A stretch of DNA of 64,000 nt. Origin: Pleurotus djamor. Its lineage: Eukaryota; Basidiomycota; Agaricomycetes; Agaricales; Pleurotaceae. The translations under genes and the position numbers were made by a program. Below the pieces are notes generated by a model, which had not been told where the DNA came from, did not search any database, and was given only the letters and a program-made list of their open reading frames with translations. The DNA lies in the NCBI GenBank assembly GCA_029747585.1, contig JAPEVF010000087.1:1-64000 (forward strand), in the 5' to 3' direction. Below are positions 1 through 10,708 of this stretch, piece after piece. Each line of letters opens with the position of its first letter. The first letter of the stretch is position 1.

Positions 1-19
1 TGCGACTACCTCATTCTAG
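1..19 (+). CDS. 3' end of a second S10 carboxypeptidase copy (partial)
   Basis: Bases 2-19 read as five codons and a TAG stop, identical to the last codons of the carboxypeptidase gene at 56708-58688 (Ala-Thr-Thr-Ser-Phe-stop). Because the left arm mirrors the right one up to base 1, a second copy of that gene, on the plus strand, probably continues to the left of the window. Only the tail is visible, so whether the copy is complete is unknown. Confidence 0.45.
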
Positions 20-1044
20 GTAGCTTCCATGTAGAGCCCTTCACTTCAATGATACTTATTTATAGCTCGACATTCCGAATGCCTCATGACTGGTGCGTTG
101 AAGCTTTCCAAAGATACACTGATTATCTCGTGCTCCGTAGATATCATCTACGCGACATAGGCCGTTCATCTATGACGTAAAACATTGTGGCTGTCGATGG
201 AAGCATCGTTTGCAAAATCGTCCCGACGCCCTAGGGCTTAACTTTGCGATAATGTCGTGCTAAACATGACTCTCCCGAATCCCGGACAGATCCTCGCCAC
301 CTCGGCAGAAGGGGGCACGGGAGAGGTACCTCAGTCTCCCTTGCTAGCATCCCACGATGACAATTAACGCAGGTACTCAAGGGAAATGCGAAGCTGATGG
401 AGCTAAAGCCCTTGACCTCGACCATAACCTTGGAAAAAGGACCAATCCATAAAGTTTGGAGCATCTCGAACTTGCAGTAAACCGCGTCACTCTTACGTTA
501 TGCGACTTTGTCGGTCATTTGGAATGGCCCATGCGGTATGGATAGGACAGGACTTTACAGTCCGCCGGCGATTTCTAAAGCCAACGCGGCTTATTTCCGT
601 GGACAAGGTACGACTCCCGTTTTAGGTGCCTGCCCAACTGACTAGAATCTCACAGTGGCACACTGCAGCCACTGATATCCGCTTTGGCGTCCACCGCTGT
701 GGGACTGTTCGGGATTGTTTGGACCCGATTAGCGTTGGATCTCACCCCAGGCGAGAAATTTTCCTCTGGAGTCGTGCGCAGTCGTAGTCGGGAAATTGCG
801 ATTGATTGAACGAAGGAACGACACTGACTACATTGAACGCAGTACAAAGAAGAAACATAAGGATAAAGCNAAAGAGAATCTTGTGCCCAAAAGGAATGAC
901 GGTAAGAAAAGCATAACTAGCATGCCAACTATTCGAGTACTAAAGTCCAAATCAAGGAGAGTTGCAGTGTGCATTGCCTGGGCTGCATGGGCACAGGCTA
1001 GTATCGATGGATGAATGTGCTTTTGCGGTCGGGTGGTGGGGCGT
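20..1044. other. Intergenic, no gene recognised (left)
   Basis: About 1 kb lies between two convergent genes, the S10 tail and the peptide precursor. It is mirrored at 55684-56707. Short open frames exist on both strands, but none has a recognisable motif or intron structure. One N stands at 870 inside an A-rich stretch. This probably holds the two 3' UTRs. Confidence 0.6.
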
Positions 1045-1823
1045 TCATTCTTCACGCCTCCAATCGGCGGCCTACGACGAGGAACCAGGTAAGCTCGTTG
1101 CGGAGTTAACTTTAAAAGCCATCTACTAACCACGCCTGAAAGAGCTTCCCGTCTCCAATCGGCAGTCTGATAACAGTTAACTCAGCTAGACCGTTCCATA
1201 CGGGCAGTGGAAGGGCGACGCACCACGCCAGTCAAAGCTTCACGCCTCCAGTCAGCAGCCTATACCGAAGAACAACCCATCAGTCGTCAACTCCCATGAT
1301 GATGATGATTATGGGAAACCGACCACTCCGGACATAGCTTCGCGCTTGGTCTAGTCAAAGTTGGTTAATCAGTATTGTATGGGGCATTCCATCAGATGAT
1401 GGTCAACTTACAAGATCTGACGTATCTTGCTCCCGTCTCCAGTCAGCAGCCTATTGACAGATGTCGATGAGCAAGTGCACCACGTTTCATGGAGATGGGC
1501 GTACAACACCGGACATGGGCTCACGCCTCCAGTCGGCTGCCTGCAATATTCGTCGTCAATATTCAATTTCGTCTCGGTCAGGGTCACTAAGAGTACTCAC
1601 CACTCCTGAGAGCGCCTCGCGTCTCTCAGACTAGCCAGATAAGAGACCTCGATCAATACGCCTGTCGACAAAACTAGTATGGCATGCATACCGGGAATCT
1701 CGGTTCCTGTTACGACGGTACGGTCAGGACCCAACTATCTTCAAATGTCTGCCGACTCACCACTGGGGCAGCTAGAGTTATCGATGCGAATGCCAGGCTC
1801 GCGAAGATGAGAGTGAACTTCAT
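1045..1823 (-). CDS. Micro-exon secreted repeat peptide precursor (left copy)
   Basis: This gene encodes a predicted secreted precursor of about 102 residues, cleaved into short repeated peptides. I read nine exons, all phase 0: complement of 1761-1823, 1692-1706, 1601-1630, 1505-1540, 1412-1450, 1324-1350, 1224-1259, 1131-1166 and 1045-1071. Exon 1 gives a signal peptide (MKFTLIFASLAFASITLAAP). The later exons each encode one repeat unit of 8-13 residues of the type AADWRREALSGV; one unit is TKREAMSGV. RR or KR followed by Glu-Ala or Glu-Pro is the pattern of fungal mating-factor precursors, cut by Kex2 and then a Ste13-type dipeptidyl peptidase. The likely core is an eight-residue peptide such as LSGVAADW or LTGVTADW. 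I know of no named family with this sequence. Exon sequences look identical in the right-arm copy. One N (1838) lies just upstream of the ATG. Confidence 0.75.
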
Positions 1824-3087
1824 GGTGTGAGGTAAACNGGGGGGAGGGGAGGAAAGCGTGGTACGTTTCCCTCTGCGAACCTATTTATGCTCTCACAAAT
1901 GTTCCTCGGGACCTAGGCCGAGCTACCATCGATTTGGGCTCCCCCTCCGTTTTACCATCCAATCGGAGCTTCATGAGAATTTTTCCCTATGCGCAGATTG
2001 AGAGTCCATGGCAATGTTGGGACCTGGAAATAGCTCGCTGAGATCATCCATCGCCTTCTCACAGCTATTCTCTGACGCTGAGGTAGAAAGTCCATTTCCT
2101 TCCCATCAATCCGATTCTGCCAGTCAGCCACCCCATGGAAGCGTCGCATCGCTCCTTTCCGACGCAATCGCTCTTGAGCACAGTGCTCAATTGCCTATAC
2201 TGCCATGGACGGACGATAGGCAAGAAGACGCCTTAGACGCTTCTCACTGTCTTCATCACAACCTCTACCCCTTAATTTGCCTCCAGAGCATGGTATCCAC
2301 ATGGAATGTAAATGGAACCACGACGACCTGTTGATTTACGTCTTGCTCGCGTTCAACGCTGAACCAGCCTTCTTTCAATTGATGTTATCACTTCGACTTG
2401 GCGCGGCTCTGCCTTCATCTATCTGCAGCCATGAGAACGGAGCATGTGCGGTGTGGACACCAGAACTGATTGGGTAAACCGACTGTCTACCTCCATTGAT
2501 ATTTCCGTGTCACCCAACTGCACTCTGTCAACCTTGATGTGCGTGCGGGAAGTTTTTTTTTCACTTTCTATTCTGGCACGGAGAATGTTGATGGATCTCC
2601 GCAGAGTATGATGAAAAATGATTTTCAGTTCGTGCACAATAACAAGCCGTTCACAAACAACGCGGGAACATGATGTCTAATAATGGGGCGAGTGTGCACC
2701 CCCCTGCACAAACGCTGACGCCCGGTCATCGCAAAAGCGGCGATGGCATGGGAACAACAACAACGAACGTTCTTCACCGACGATCTATAAATAACCCATT
2801 CCCTAAACCGACATGCCCCAGTGCCTTGTTCTTCCTCCCCACGACGCCTCATGACCGAAAGTATACAGGGGGAAGGGGTTGGATTGGAGTTGGCGACTGT
2901 GACTTCTTCGAGGGCGAAACATTAAGGGCGCTGGCTCCTCTATTGTCTGCAATCGGCAGGATAATGGTTTTCGCTTCCGAGGCTGCTCTCCGAGAGGGCC
3001 ACTTCATCAGCCGATGCCACCTTCCATCTTTGAGATTAGGTTTGTAAGTCGATTGTCGCCACTCGAGTGCTTTCTTCTCAACGTCAC
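1824..3087. other. Intergenic, no convincing gene (left)
   Basis: This segment is mirrored at 53641-54904. It contains the promoter of the micro-exon gene, with an AT-rich TATA-like element about 60 bp upstream of its ATG. A 108-codon open frame at 2008-2334 is kept in both arms, but it lacks introns, a signal peptide or a recognisable motif. Another frame at 2670-3047 is broken by differences in the mirror copy. I do not call either as a gene. Confidence 0.5.
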
Positions 3088-3539
3088 TTATATCAGATAG
3101 ATGTCCATCTTGATGGAGGACGCATGGACGTCAGTGAAATATGCAAGGTTTTTTCTAGAAAAGGATGGCTCACCTGACCCCAGTGTGGATTCTGCGTCCT
3201 TCCTCCAATATCCACTAGACCTTGTTGGGCGAGTGGTGCTGACGTTGCTTCTTCGGGGTGCAAAGATATCTTGGAAGTAGTGGAACACACGGGACCTCCT
3301 GTGGGTCTTCGGATCCTTCCAGAACACGAGGTACGAGAAGGTGAAGCACAGGAGAACGGCGAAGATACCTGAACAAAAGATAAACAACACCAAGGTTCAG
3401 CGACAATACCACGGCGAATATGCGGAGACTCACATATCAGAGCGATGTCAGTGCCATGTAGGTTGTGTGACGGAGAAGCAACTCCTAAAACGGCAAGTGT
3501 GTCCCTCTCCTCCTGTCGTGCCAAATGAGTGACTTTCAT
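3088..3539 (-). CDS. Small single-pass membrane protein, unknown function (left copy)
   Basis: I do not recognise this family. Two exons, complement of 3434-3539 and 3088-3368, joined by a 65-nt intron with GTGAGT and TTCAG ends, give a 128-residue protein. Residues about 1-31 are polar. A hydrophobic helix follows at about 32-51 (ALICVFAVLLCFTFSYLVFW), then a basic tail with RR and KR pairs; there is no N-terminal signal peptide. This suggests a type III or tail-facing single-span protein. A TATATA element lies about 75 bp upstream. The frame and splice sites are kept in the right arm, where two Ns disturb the 3' end. The ATG was chosen because it is the first after the TATA element and gives the conserved frame. 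Confidence 0.55.
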
Positions 3540-4512
3540 CGTGGATGCTAGGATTATGTGGTTGGGGAGATGGGGCGATTATGGGACCAGCCCTTGGGTG
3601 TCTTTCTTAGCTATATATGAGGGAGGAGGACGAAAGCAAGGTTGAAGGCTCGAGACGTGGATGTCAGCCTCGTCTGAGTCCTCTCCACCGCGTCAGGAGG
3701 CCAGTCAGGAGCATCCATGACGTTGCCAAAGGGACTCGGGATCGTCGTCGCGGTCACCCGGTGCCGCATCGTAAGACCCGCTCAATTTGGTCTACAAAAG
3801 TACATATCACCAGAGCTTGACCAGAGGACGCTGTCTTACACCGACGATCTTCGTGTGGACACCGTCGCCTATTAAGCTCAAGCTCGAGAAGGTGAATCTC
3901 GTTTCAGCTTGAGAGACTCGTGTACTCGTATTCAATGTTGAACGTTCAACAGCGATTCTCACATATCTTCTTGAAAAGATGCTGGCCTCGTCCCGGAAGT
4001 ACCGACCCTACGCGATGATCTTGGATGTTTGCTGGCAAGCCTTTGTGACGCTGACTTTGGATTCTGGGGTACTTAGATTCTCAATCAGGGGCGGAAAGTC
4101 CAGCCCCCTATGGCCTTCCAACTCGCGAAAACGGAAAACCCATGCATCGCAATCATAGGCGTCGGCCACCTCGCTTAACGCTGGCTCCACATCCTTATGA
4201 ATAATTCATCTGTACTACGGGCACCGTTCACCGTATTAGGCGGTCACAAGCCTATGCCGGACTGGCTGAAACGCGGAAATGACTTCTGTGACTGGCCTAC
4301 CCGACGTGCTTCTCCTATTCACTTGCTCGCCAACTTGCCTGTAGGATCTAGAAAGTGCTATGAACGGTCTTCGCTGGCCTACACGGCGCTCTACTCAGAT
4401 GCTGGTCGTGTCGTATAAAAGGCGACTGGGATGGTGGTAAACATCTTAAGCAGTTCTGCTTTCAACTTCAGCGGTTTACTCAACACAAGCCAAACCAATC
4501 AACCAACTCATC
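3540..4512. other. Intergenic, promoters of two divergent genes (left)
   Basis: The segment lies between the membrane-protein gene (minus) and cerato-platanin 1 (plus) and is mirrored at 52209-53187. A TATAAAA box at 4414-4420 serves cerato-platanin 1. About 35 bp further on is an AGCAG-TT-CTGCT inverted repeat (4449-4460), loosely like the palindrome in the twin-CX3C promoters. A 67-codon frame at 3617-3820 is conserved in the mirror, but I see no sign that it is a gene. Confidence 0.5.
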
Positions 4513-4929
4513 ATGAAGTTCTTCGCTCTCTTCTCCTCTGCCGCCCTCCTCCTTGCTCCCCTCGCGAGCGCCGTCACCGTCTCATTTGACGAAATCTACG
4601 ACGACCCTAACGGCTCATTGACCTCGGTCGCCTGTTCAGACGGACCCCACGGTTTGCTCTCCAAGGCGCAGACATTCGGTGGACTTCCCAAGTTCCCCTT
4701 CATCGGGGGAGCTGCTGCTGTGTCTGGCTGGGGCTCCGATCAGTGTGGAACTTGCTGGGCTCTCACTTATAACGGCAAGACTATCAACGTCCTTGCCGTT
4801 GATCACACGGACAATGGATTCAACATTGCCCTTGATGCTATGAACGTATTGACGGACAACCAAGCCGTCTTCTTGGGACGCGTCGATGCTGTTGCGACTA
4901 AGGTCGCTAGCTCAGTTTGTGGGCTTTAA
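4513..4929 (+). CDS. Cerato-platanin family protein 1 (left copy)
   Basis: This is a small secreted beta-barrel protein of 138 residues. A signal peptide (about 1-20, ending ASA) precedes the mature N terminus VTVSFDEIYDD. Family signatures are present: SVACSDGPHGL, LPKFPFIGGAAAV, QCGTCW, the TINVLAVDHTDNGFNIA block and the terminal SSVCGL. The four cysteines of the family (VAC, CGTC, SVC) are all present. Cerato-platanins bind chitin oligomers or act at hydrophobic interfaces and can elicit plant defence; that is family knowledge, not shown here. The coding region has no intron, but a likely 3' UTR intron runs from about 4953 to 5002 (GTAAGC to TTGCAG). TATAAAA lies at 4414-4420. Compared with the right copy, Ala versus Ser follows the CGTCW motif and Ser versus Phe occurs in the signal peptide. 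Confidence 0.93.
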   Translation: MKFFALFSSAALLLAPLASAVTVSFDEIYDDPNGSLTSVACSDGPHGLLSKAQTFGGLPKFPFIGGAAAVSGWGSDQCGTCWALTYNGKTINVLAVDHTDNGFNIALDAMNVLTDNQAVFLGRVDAVATKVASSVCGL

Positions 4930-5093
4930 TCGATGTTCAGATGATAACATATGGTAAGCCTCTGCGTCTCAGTTACTTCCTTGTGCTGACATTTCCTTGC
5001 AGACATGCACAATGAATTTTAACGTGATATCATGTTTTACACGGACACGGACATGGACAACTTATACATAGCCTATCATCCTGTATACTTGAA

Positions 5094-5312
5094 CTAAATC
5101 CCAATCGTTTTTGTTTCGTCATTTGAGTATGCTAATGTGCCGGTTTCGTGACCTTGAAGTCCACTCTGAGCACATTCGCTCCGGTCCTTGTCCCCATATT
5201 TCTGCGGTCGCGTCCAAACAGGGTCGAAATTCAAGTCCTCCGAGTTCAGGCAGTTGGTGAACCAGCTCGGCGGGTATCCTTGAAGATGGGTACTGAGTTC
5301 TGGGAAGGCCAT
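5094..5312 (-). CDS. Small hypothetical protein, C-terminally shortened (left copy)
   Basis: This open frame of 72 codons starts MAFPELSTHLQGYPP. It has a clear TATA element (TATAAAG on the minus strand, about 75 bp upstream), supporting real transcription. There is no signal peptide or known motif; the protein is polar, with two cysteines. In the right arm a CAG codon stands where this copy has a TAG stop, and the right protein continues for six more residues (ending QFKYTG). So one arm carries a nonsense difference. It lies tail to tail with cerato-platanin 1. Confidence 0.45.
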   Translation of the reverse strand: MAFPELSTHLQGYPPSWFTNCLNSEDLNFDPVWTRPQKYGDKDRSECAQSGLQGHETGTLAYSNDETKTIGI

Positions 5313-5571
5313 TGGACTGGGAGTAGTCGTTTGAATGTCGATAATGAGAAGGTGATGGAGCGAGGGCCGACAGTCTGAGGAGCCCTCTTTATACGTCCCA
5401 GTGAATGGCTACTACACTCGTATGTGGCTCATATAGACCATTGGCCTCAGCACGCCGTAGCAGTGAATAAACTACAATAACCTTGCTTTCGACCACCCGC
5501 CAAGGTCCCAACTCGATGGTCAGAGTTAACTCCTATGGATGGACAGGAGAAAAGGAGCCAGGCGCCTAAAA

Positions 5572-6647
5572 TTATTCTTCGAGTTCCACCCACACCAATC
5601 GACCATACGGCGACAGAGCTGGACCTTTTCCTTTCCCTCGTTCAACCCAAAATCCAACCTCATGTATCCTCGCCAACACTCCCGAAACGCGACTCCCTTG
5701 TTCTTCTTCCGAGCTCTCCACGCGGAGACGCAGTTTCGTCGGATGTAAAGTCGTGATGGTTTCCAACGACCAAGATAGTTCGTCTCCATTTTTCTGAGGA
5801 GGCGAACCGATGATCGTTGTAAATTGACGAGCAAGTTGATCCACATCATCCGGAGAAGACGACAGCAACATGATATGTGCGATTCCTTTTGCTGTGGACG
5901 GATGGTCGTAGTGGTCTTGTGTTATGGGAACCTGGAACCGGGTGTTGTCAATGGACCACATGGCTTACTACGTGTTTGTGGTTTGTGGGTGGATCACCAA
6001 CGACGTACCCGCCATTCTCTCGGTGTGACATCGCCACAGAAGAAGGGTAACACGCCTCGCCCATGTTTGGCCGCTGCACCAGTGATCAGCCACTTCAAAG
6101 TTTTACCTTGTGGTGTCATCCGGCCACCGGCCACCTCTGGCAAATACTCGACGTTGCTTCCATCAAGCTTGCTACGACCGTTGATGATCTTGGAAATCGT
6201 ATTTGCCTCGTCTTTGGCGTCGCCAGTGCCAAGAAATGCGTAATCTACCCAACCTGGTTGCTTGGAGGCCTCAGCCCATGGATGGGAATCGCGGCGCTGG
6301 CGCTCTGGGGTACCGGGAGGGTACTCTGACGCAGGCTTGACGAAGTTGATGAGTTCGAGGTAGAATCCATCCTCGAAGATCTGGGAAGTTTGGAGATACG
6401 TCTCGCCGNTTTTTTTTACTCAATGATACCCAACTTACCACCAACGCGTTACTGGTGAGTCCATCTGCATGTGTCCCTCCTTGTATTACCCTGGGTTGAT
6501 CAATATATTTGGCTTTGATATATAGGATGCATGATGATGATATCCATACCTAAAGCCCAACTGCTCAAAGTGGGCAACTGATTCATTCAGAGAACCCGGT
6601 GGCGTTAGATGGACGATATGATCAATCGTGTTGGTGGGAGGAGACAT
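5572..6647 (-). CDS. Glyoxalase-like domain protein (left copy)
   Basis: The protein has about 293 residues in four exons: complement of 6550-6647, 6439-6490, 6009-6380 and 5572-5931. The start reads MSPPTNTIDHIVHLTPPG, and the IDHIVHL segment is typical of the first beta strand and metal-ligand histidine of glyoxalase-like (VOC superfamily) domains. It is followed by VIQGGTHADGLTSNALV and FEDGFYLELINFV, as in the fungal Glyoxalase_3 group. A second half with KGIAHIMLLSS and LRLRVE could form the second module. The third intron-exon junction is placed after a 57-nt in-frame intron, where the homopolymer T run and the N at 6409 fall harmlessly. The substrate is unknown; there is no signal peptide, so it is probably cytosolic. 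Confidence 0.8.
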
Positions 6648-7379
6648 ATTGTGATGATGACCATGAGAACTACCGCTGCTCTCAAGTATACCCTTTCTTG
6701 GCCAGCTGAGAAACGGTCAAGATGGCGTCATTCGGCGCGAAGATAGTTCTATTATGAATCTACAAGCGTTCAAGCGCAAGGTCCATCCTGAATATTGTGA
6801 CAGCCGACTCAACAATGATTCTCCAACTCGGGTCAGGGAAGTGGGACTCCACCTGAATATTGCTGCAGTGGGAACATCACTTCAATAAAGTCCGCGTGCC
6901 ATCTGGATCGACGTTGACCCTTCTCGAATTTCTCAGCTTCTCCTCACTCAACTCACTACTGATCTAGGACTGCTCAAGGCGCATGCTCACAGGTTCTCGA
7001 GACGTCGGACCAAAGTGTCCATACGTAATGCGCAACATGACCACCCGAGCCGCCTTGTCCCCACTCGGACTACTGGCGCATGACCCGACGCACTATGTGA
7101 CTACCGACCTTAGACTCTCTTGGACGGTGATTTACTTCCGTCTCCCTTCTTGATTGACTTTGAACTGGATTCGCCTGGTGCAGACCTACTACCAACTCTT
7201 TGGTCATCGGAACTACATAGGCGGCCTTAGGACGTCTAAACGGTCATCCATCGCCATCGCATATGACATTCAGGCTACCGAGGTCTTTCCTCGTCTTCTA
7301 TGAAAATGGTATTTAAGGCGAGCGTTCGCTCAATCTACTGCACAGAACAAAGTAAAGCGTCCTACCACCTCTTCCGACA
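6648..7379. other. Intergenic, divergent promoters (left)
   Basis: This segment is mirrored at 49346-50077. It separates the glyoxalase-like gene from cerato-platanin 2, which are transcribed away from each other. A TATTTAA element stands about 70 bp before the cerato-platanin 2 ATG. I see no gene, repeat array or RNA gene here. Confidence 0.5.
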
Positions 7380-7802
7380 ATGAAATTCTCCACCATCTTC
7401 ACTCCCATCATCATCGCTCTCGCCCCTCTTGCCTCGGCCGTAACCCTTTCGTACGACCAAACCTACGATAATAAGAGCGGCTCTCTTACCACCGTTGCGT
7501 GCTCTGATGGCCCGAACGGTCTGATCACCCGTACCGGAATTACCACATTCGGTAAACTCCCCAAGTTCCCTTTCATCGGCGGAGCTGCCGCCGTGACAGG
7601 ATGGAATTCCCCTCAATGTGGAACTTGCTGGGCCCTCACATATCAAGGAAGGACTATCAACGTTCTTGCCATTGATCATGCCGCTGCTGGGTTCAACATT
7701 GCCCTTACTGCGATGAACAACTTGACGAATGGCCAAGCCATTTCTCTCGGCCGGATAGACGTGACAGCGAAACAAGTCGCCGCGTCGGTTTGTGGACTTT
7801 AA
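7380..7802 (+). CDS. Cerato-platanin family protein 2 (left copy)
   Basis: This 140-residue paralogue of cerato-platanin 1 is intronless. The signal peptide spans about residues 1-20, and the mature start is VTLSYDQTYDN. Family blocks SLTTVACSDGPNGL, LPKFPFIGGAAAV, QCGTCWALTYQG, NVLAIDHAAAGFNIA and ASVCGL are present with four cysteines. Its substrate or partner is presumably carbohydrate polymer or an interface, as for the family. Differences from the right copy are few (for example Thr versus Gly before the WNSPQC motif, Ser versus Phe after QAI). The last 98 bases of the gene are overlapped on the other strand by the extended reading frame of the neighbouring ATPase, only in this arm. Confidence 0.93.
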   Translation: MKFSTIFTPIIIALAPLASAVTLSYDQTYDNKSGSLTTVACSDGPNGLITRTGITTFGKLPKFPFIGGAAAVTGWNSPQCGTCWALTYQGRTINVLAIDHAAAGFNIALTAMNNLTNGQAISLGRIDVTAKQVAASVCGL

Positions 7803-10418
7803 AGGTAGGCCACTTCGCTGTGTCCCTCCGCTCGAAGGTATGGATCCTCATGTCAGTCCATATAGCAAGAAAATAACTCGTGTATTTGCGTATGCGCGAC
7901 TTGGACTCTATGTACAATACTATGCGGACTTCTATGGACAAGTAATCAAACAAGAAATTGGGTTCCACACATTGGATGTAGTAGCTACATTGTAAATTCG
8001 AACTTGGTACCGTGTTAGAAAAACCGAGGGGTAGAGGGAACTCTGTGAATGCTAACCACTTCTCCCAGCTCGGGCTCCCTAGACTGAGCCGGTCCTGGAG
8101 ATGATCGGCGACAGCATTGGCAACTTTAGGGACGATCAAGGAGGGAAGAGAGGGGGTCGGCCTTGTTCGAGGAAGCGGCTCGGGTTGAACACCCGCAAGT
8201 TCTTGTGGGGGTGTAGGTATGGATCCCGGGACCTTCGGCGGTAAGGGTGTATATCGTGATATCGGTCCACCAAAATGACTAGGACCTCCCACGCCTGGCA
8301 CGCCGTTCGCCCTATCCTTCGCAGCTCTAAGCTTGGCCTTTCTCTCGGCTTCTCTCTTTTCCTTATCCTCTCGTTCTTGTCGTTCGTTCGCTACCCAACC
8401 TTGAATATCAGCGACGGCATCAAGGGGAGAGTGTCTTCGCGACAGCAAATATCCTTGAAGTTCCGCAACGGAGAACTCTTCAGGTGGGATACCAGCGCAA
8501 AACTCCTCGACGAGTGTGGAGATATCCAAGGGTTTCTCGGAGTTTCCTCCGAAACGGGATTCTGGGAAGAAGCGAAGGAACAGAGCACGGATTTGTTGGG
8601 AATCGGCGAGACTGTATCGAATTTTCTTGTCGATTCGTCCTGGGCGGATGAGGGCTGGGTCAAGTCTGTCTACGTAGTTCGTCTGACCAAGGCAGTTAGA
8701 CAACCGTCTAGGTTCAGGCGCAGGGAAGGTCACATACCGTGGCGATGAAGAATTTCCCCTCTTCACTATCGACGCCATCGAGGATGTTCAAGAGACCGGA
8801 CATAGTAACAGCCGAGCCGCGCCGCATTGGGCCCCCCCAAGGCGAGGGTGGCGCGCAGAATGGGTCGCGACTTTGTCTCAACTCCTCCTCCTCTTCTTCT
8901 TCTCGGGATGGGAAAGCACAGTCGATGTCTTCGATGAGGAGGATGCTGCGCTTTGGGACCGAGGCAACAGCATCTTGCAGCGTCAAGTCGTCAACGCTAG
9001 AGATCAATTTTAGTTACCGAGTGTCGACAAAGAGATTAAGACGATTAGGGTTGCTCACAAGTCAGTCGCCAAAGATATCGTGTAGATTTCTAGTCCTAGT
9101 TCGCCAGCCTGTGGATGGGTCAATACCCGCGGATATCAGAGAGAATAATAATTTATTCATACCAGGGCGTAAATCGTAGAACCTGCATAAGTAGAAGTCA
9201 GAACGCGCCTGCATTACGGCCGTGAAAGATGCTTACTTTTACCTGTCCCTGGAGGACCATACAGAAGATAACCTCTTCGATAGGGTATTCCAGCTTCGAC
9301 ATACCAATCATCTGAATTCAAGAAATCCTGGGCATCAGAGAGAAGCGATTGAAGTTCTCCCTGGGGCAGGATGACAGACGACAAAGGCCTTCGAACTTTG
9401 CTCTTCGCTTTGTTCCAAGTGAAGGGACCTCCGCTTCGCTGCATCATATGTATTCCCGATTGTGAGCGAGCGAGGTTGAATGTTTAGGGGCACTTACAAT
9501 GGAATCGGAGGAATGAATTATAACGTTCGGTTTACTGACTTCGATGTAGCGTTGCCGAGCTTCGTCGATAAGTGACTTGAGGACAGACATATCATAGGAA
9601 TAGATGCTACAAAAGAAGGATGGTCAGCCCAGCCATATAGACGAATATGTCGGAAGAATACTCACGTCAAATGCAAGGAAGCTACTTCAGGTATATCGGC
9701 CCTGTGTTGTCTGGGTCGGCCTACTTCCTTGTGAATTTCTAGCCAATATCCTTTCCACCTGAAGAGCTGGGGGATCTCGTATATGGGCACATAGTCGGTC
9801 GAGTCGTCCTTGGAATTGGCGTGCTTTTCTCCACCGGGCGCAATGCCCCACTTTCGAGCAGAGGTTTTCGAGTCGACCCAAAAATTTCTTGAACGGTGCC
9901 AAACTTTCTTTTCCGTCTGAGAACGCAAGATTATCAGCGGTTGTAATTGGCGAGGAATAGAGGAGATGGAACTGTGCAACTTACAAGGAACAAAATTATC
10001 CACTCATAAGCTGGGTCGCCCTCAGCGAAACGCGCAGTCATGGAATACTCTAGGAAACGAGAAAGCGGATGTCAAGATGCATATTGTCACTGAGAGCAAA
10101 AACGAAGGAAAACATACTGAAACTGAACCTCTCGAACACCCAGCTAAAGAGTCGCCTCCCAGCTTCGATTAGCCCTCCCAAAATGAGGACTTTCCAGGAA
10201 TCTGTGAGCTGAGCATTTCCACCGAGGCCGGTTGCAGCCACGAGCGAAGATAGGCCGAACATCTGCATGAAGCTGGTGCTCAAGCCACTCAAGAAACTGG
10301 TCGAGGAGGTAGATGAGTCCACGGGTTCGCGGAGTCCGTAGGGGTGGTGTTGCGTCGGACTCCCTCCGAAGAATCGAGGTATGGCAGGGCGACTCGGTGT
10401 GTAGCGACGTCTGTGCAT
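7705..10418 (-). CDS. BCS1-like AAA ATPase A, stop-loss allele (left copy)
   Basis: This is a mitochondrial BCS1-type AAA ATPase. Nine exons: complement of 10118-10418, 9985-10049, 9666-9916, 9498-9606, 9237-9438, 9163-9182, 9059-9108, 8738-8996 and 7705-8682. Residues about 50-100 hold a hydrophobic segment before the BCS1_N region. The AAA domain has Walker A (GPPGTGKS), Walker B ([11 protein letters not shown]), a sensor region [16 protein letters not shown] and the arginine-finger context RPGRIDKKIRY. A charged [13 protein letters not shown] helix and a Pro-rich tail follow. Exon 6 is only 20 nt. An 11-bp deletion relative to the right arm removes the stop codon. The frame then runs on to 7705, giving 744 instead of about 623 residues and overlapping the cerato-platanin 2 gene antisense. 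BCS1 inserts the Rieske protein into complex III; paralogues in fungi may do other work. Confidence 0.85.
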
Positions 10419-10708
10419 TGAAGGTGGTCAAGGTCAAAGGCAAACTTATATAGGAACTGGAGTCATATTGTGCTCTGAGACCATGTTTTTATACTACACG
10501 ATCTAAGTGCAGGGACAAGGATAGGGGAACAATATAATCATCCCAAATTAGCAACACAGCAACCTTCGATATCCATGGAAGCATTATTGTGAGAGGCAAC
10601 GGACACAACCTTTTTTTATCGAAGCAAGACATGGTCCCCAATGGCAACCTGGTGGCGCACATAGGGGGAGGGGGGCCGTGCATCATCTGAGACGATGGAG
10701 ACGCGAGG

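Noticed and set aside
2008..2334. A 108-codon open frame kept in both arms (mirror 54395-54721)
   Set aside because: No motif, signal peptide or intron. Conservation is explained by the recent duplication, and the few differences change amino acids.
2670..3047. A 125-codon open frame
   Set aside because: The mirror copy has a shifted frame at the 5' part, and no promoter or domain is seen.
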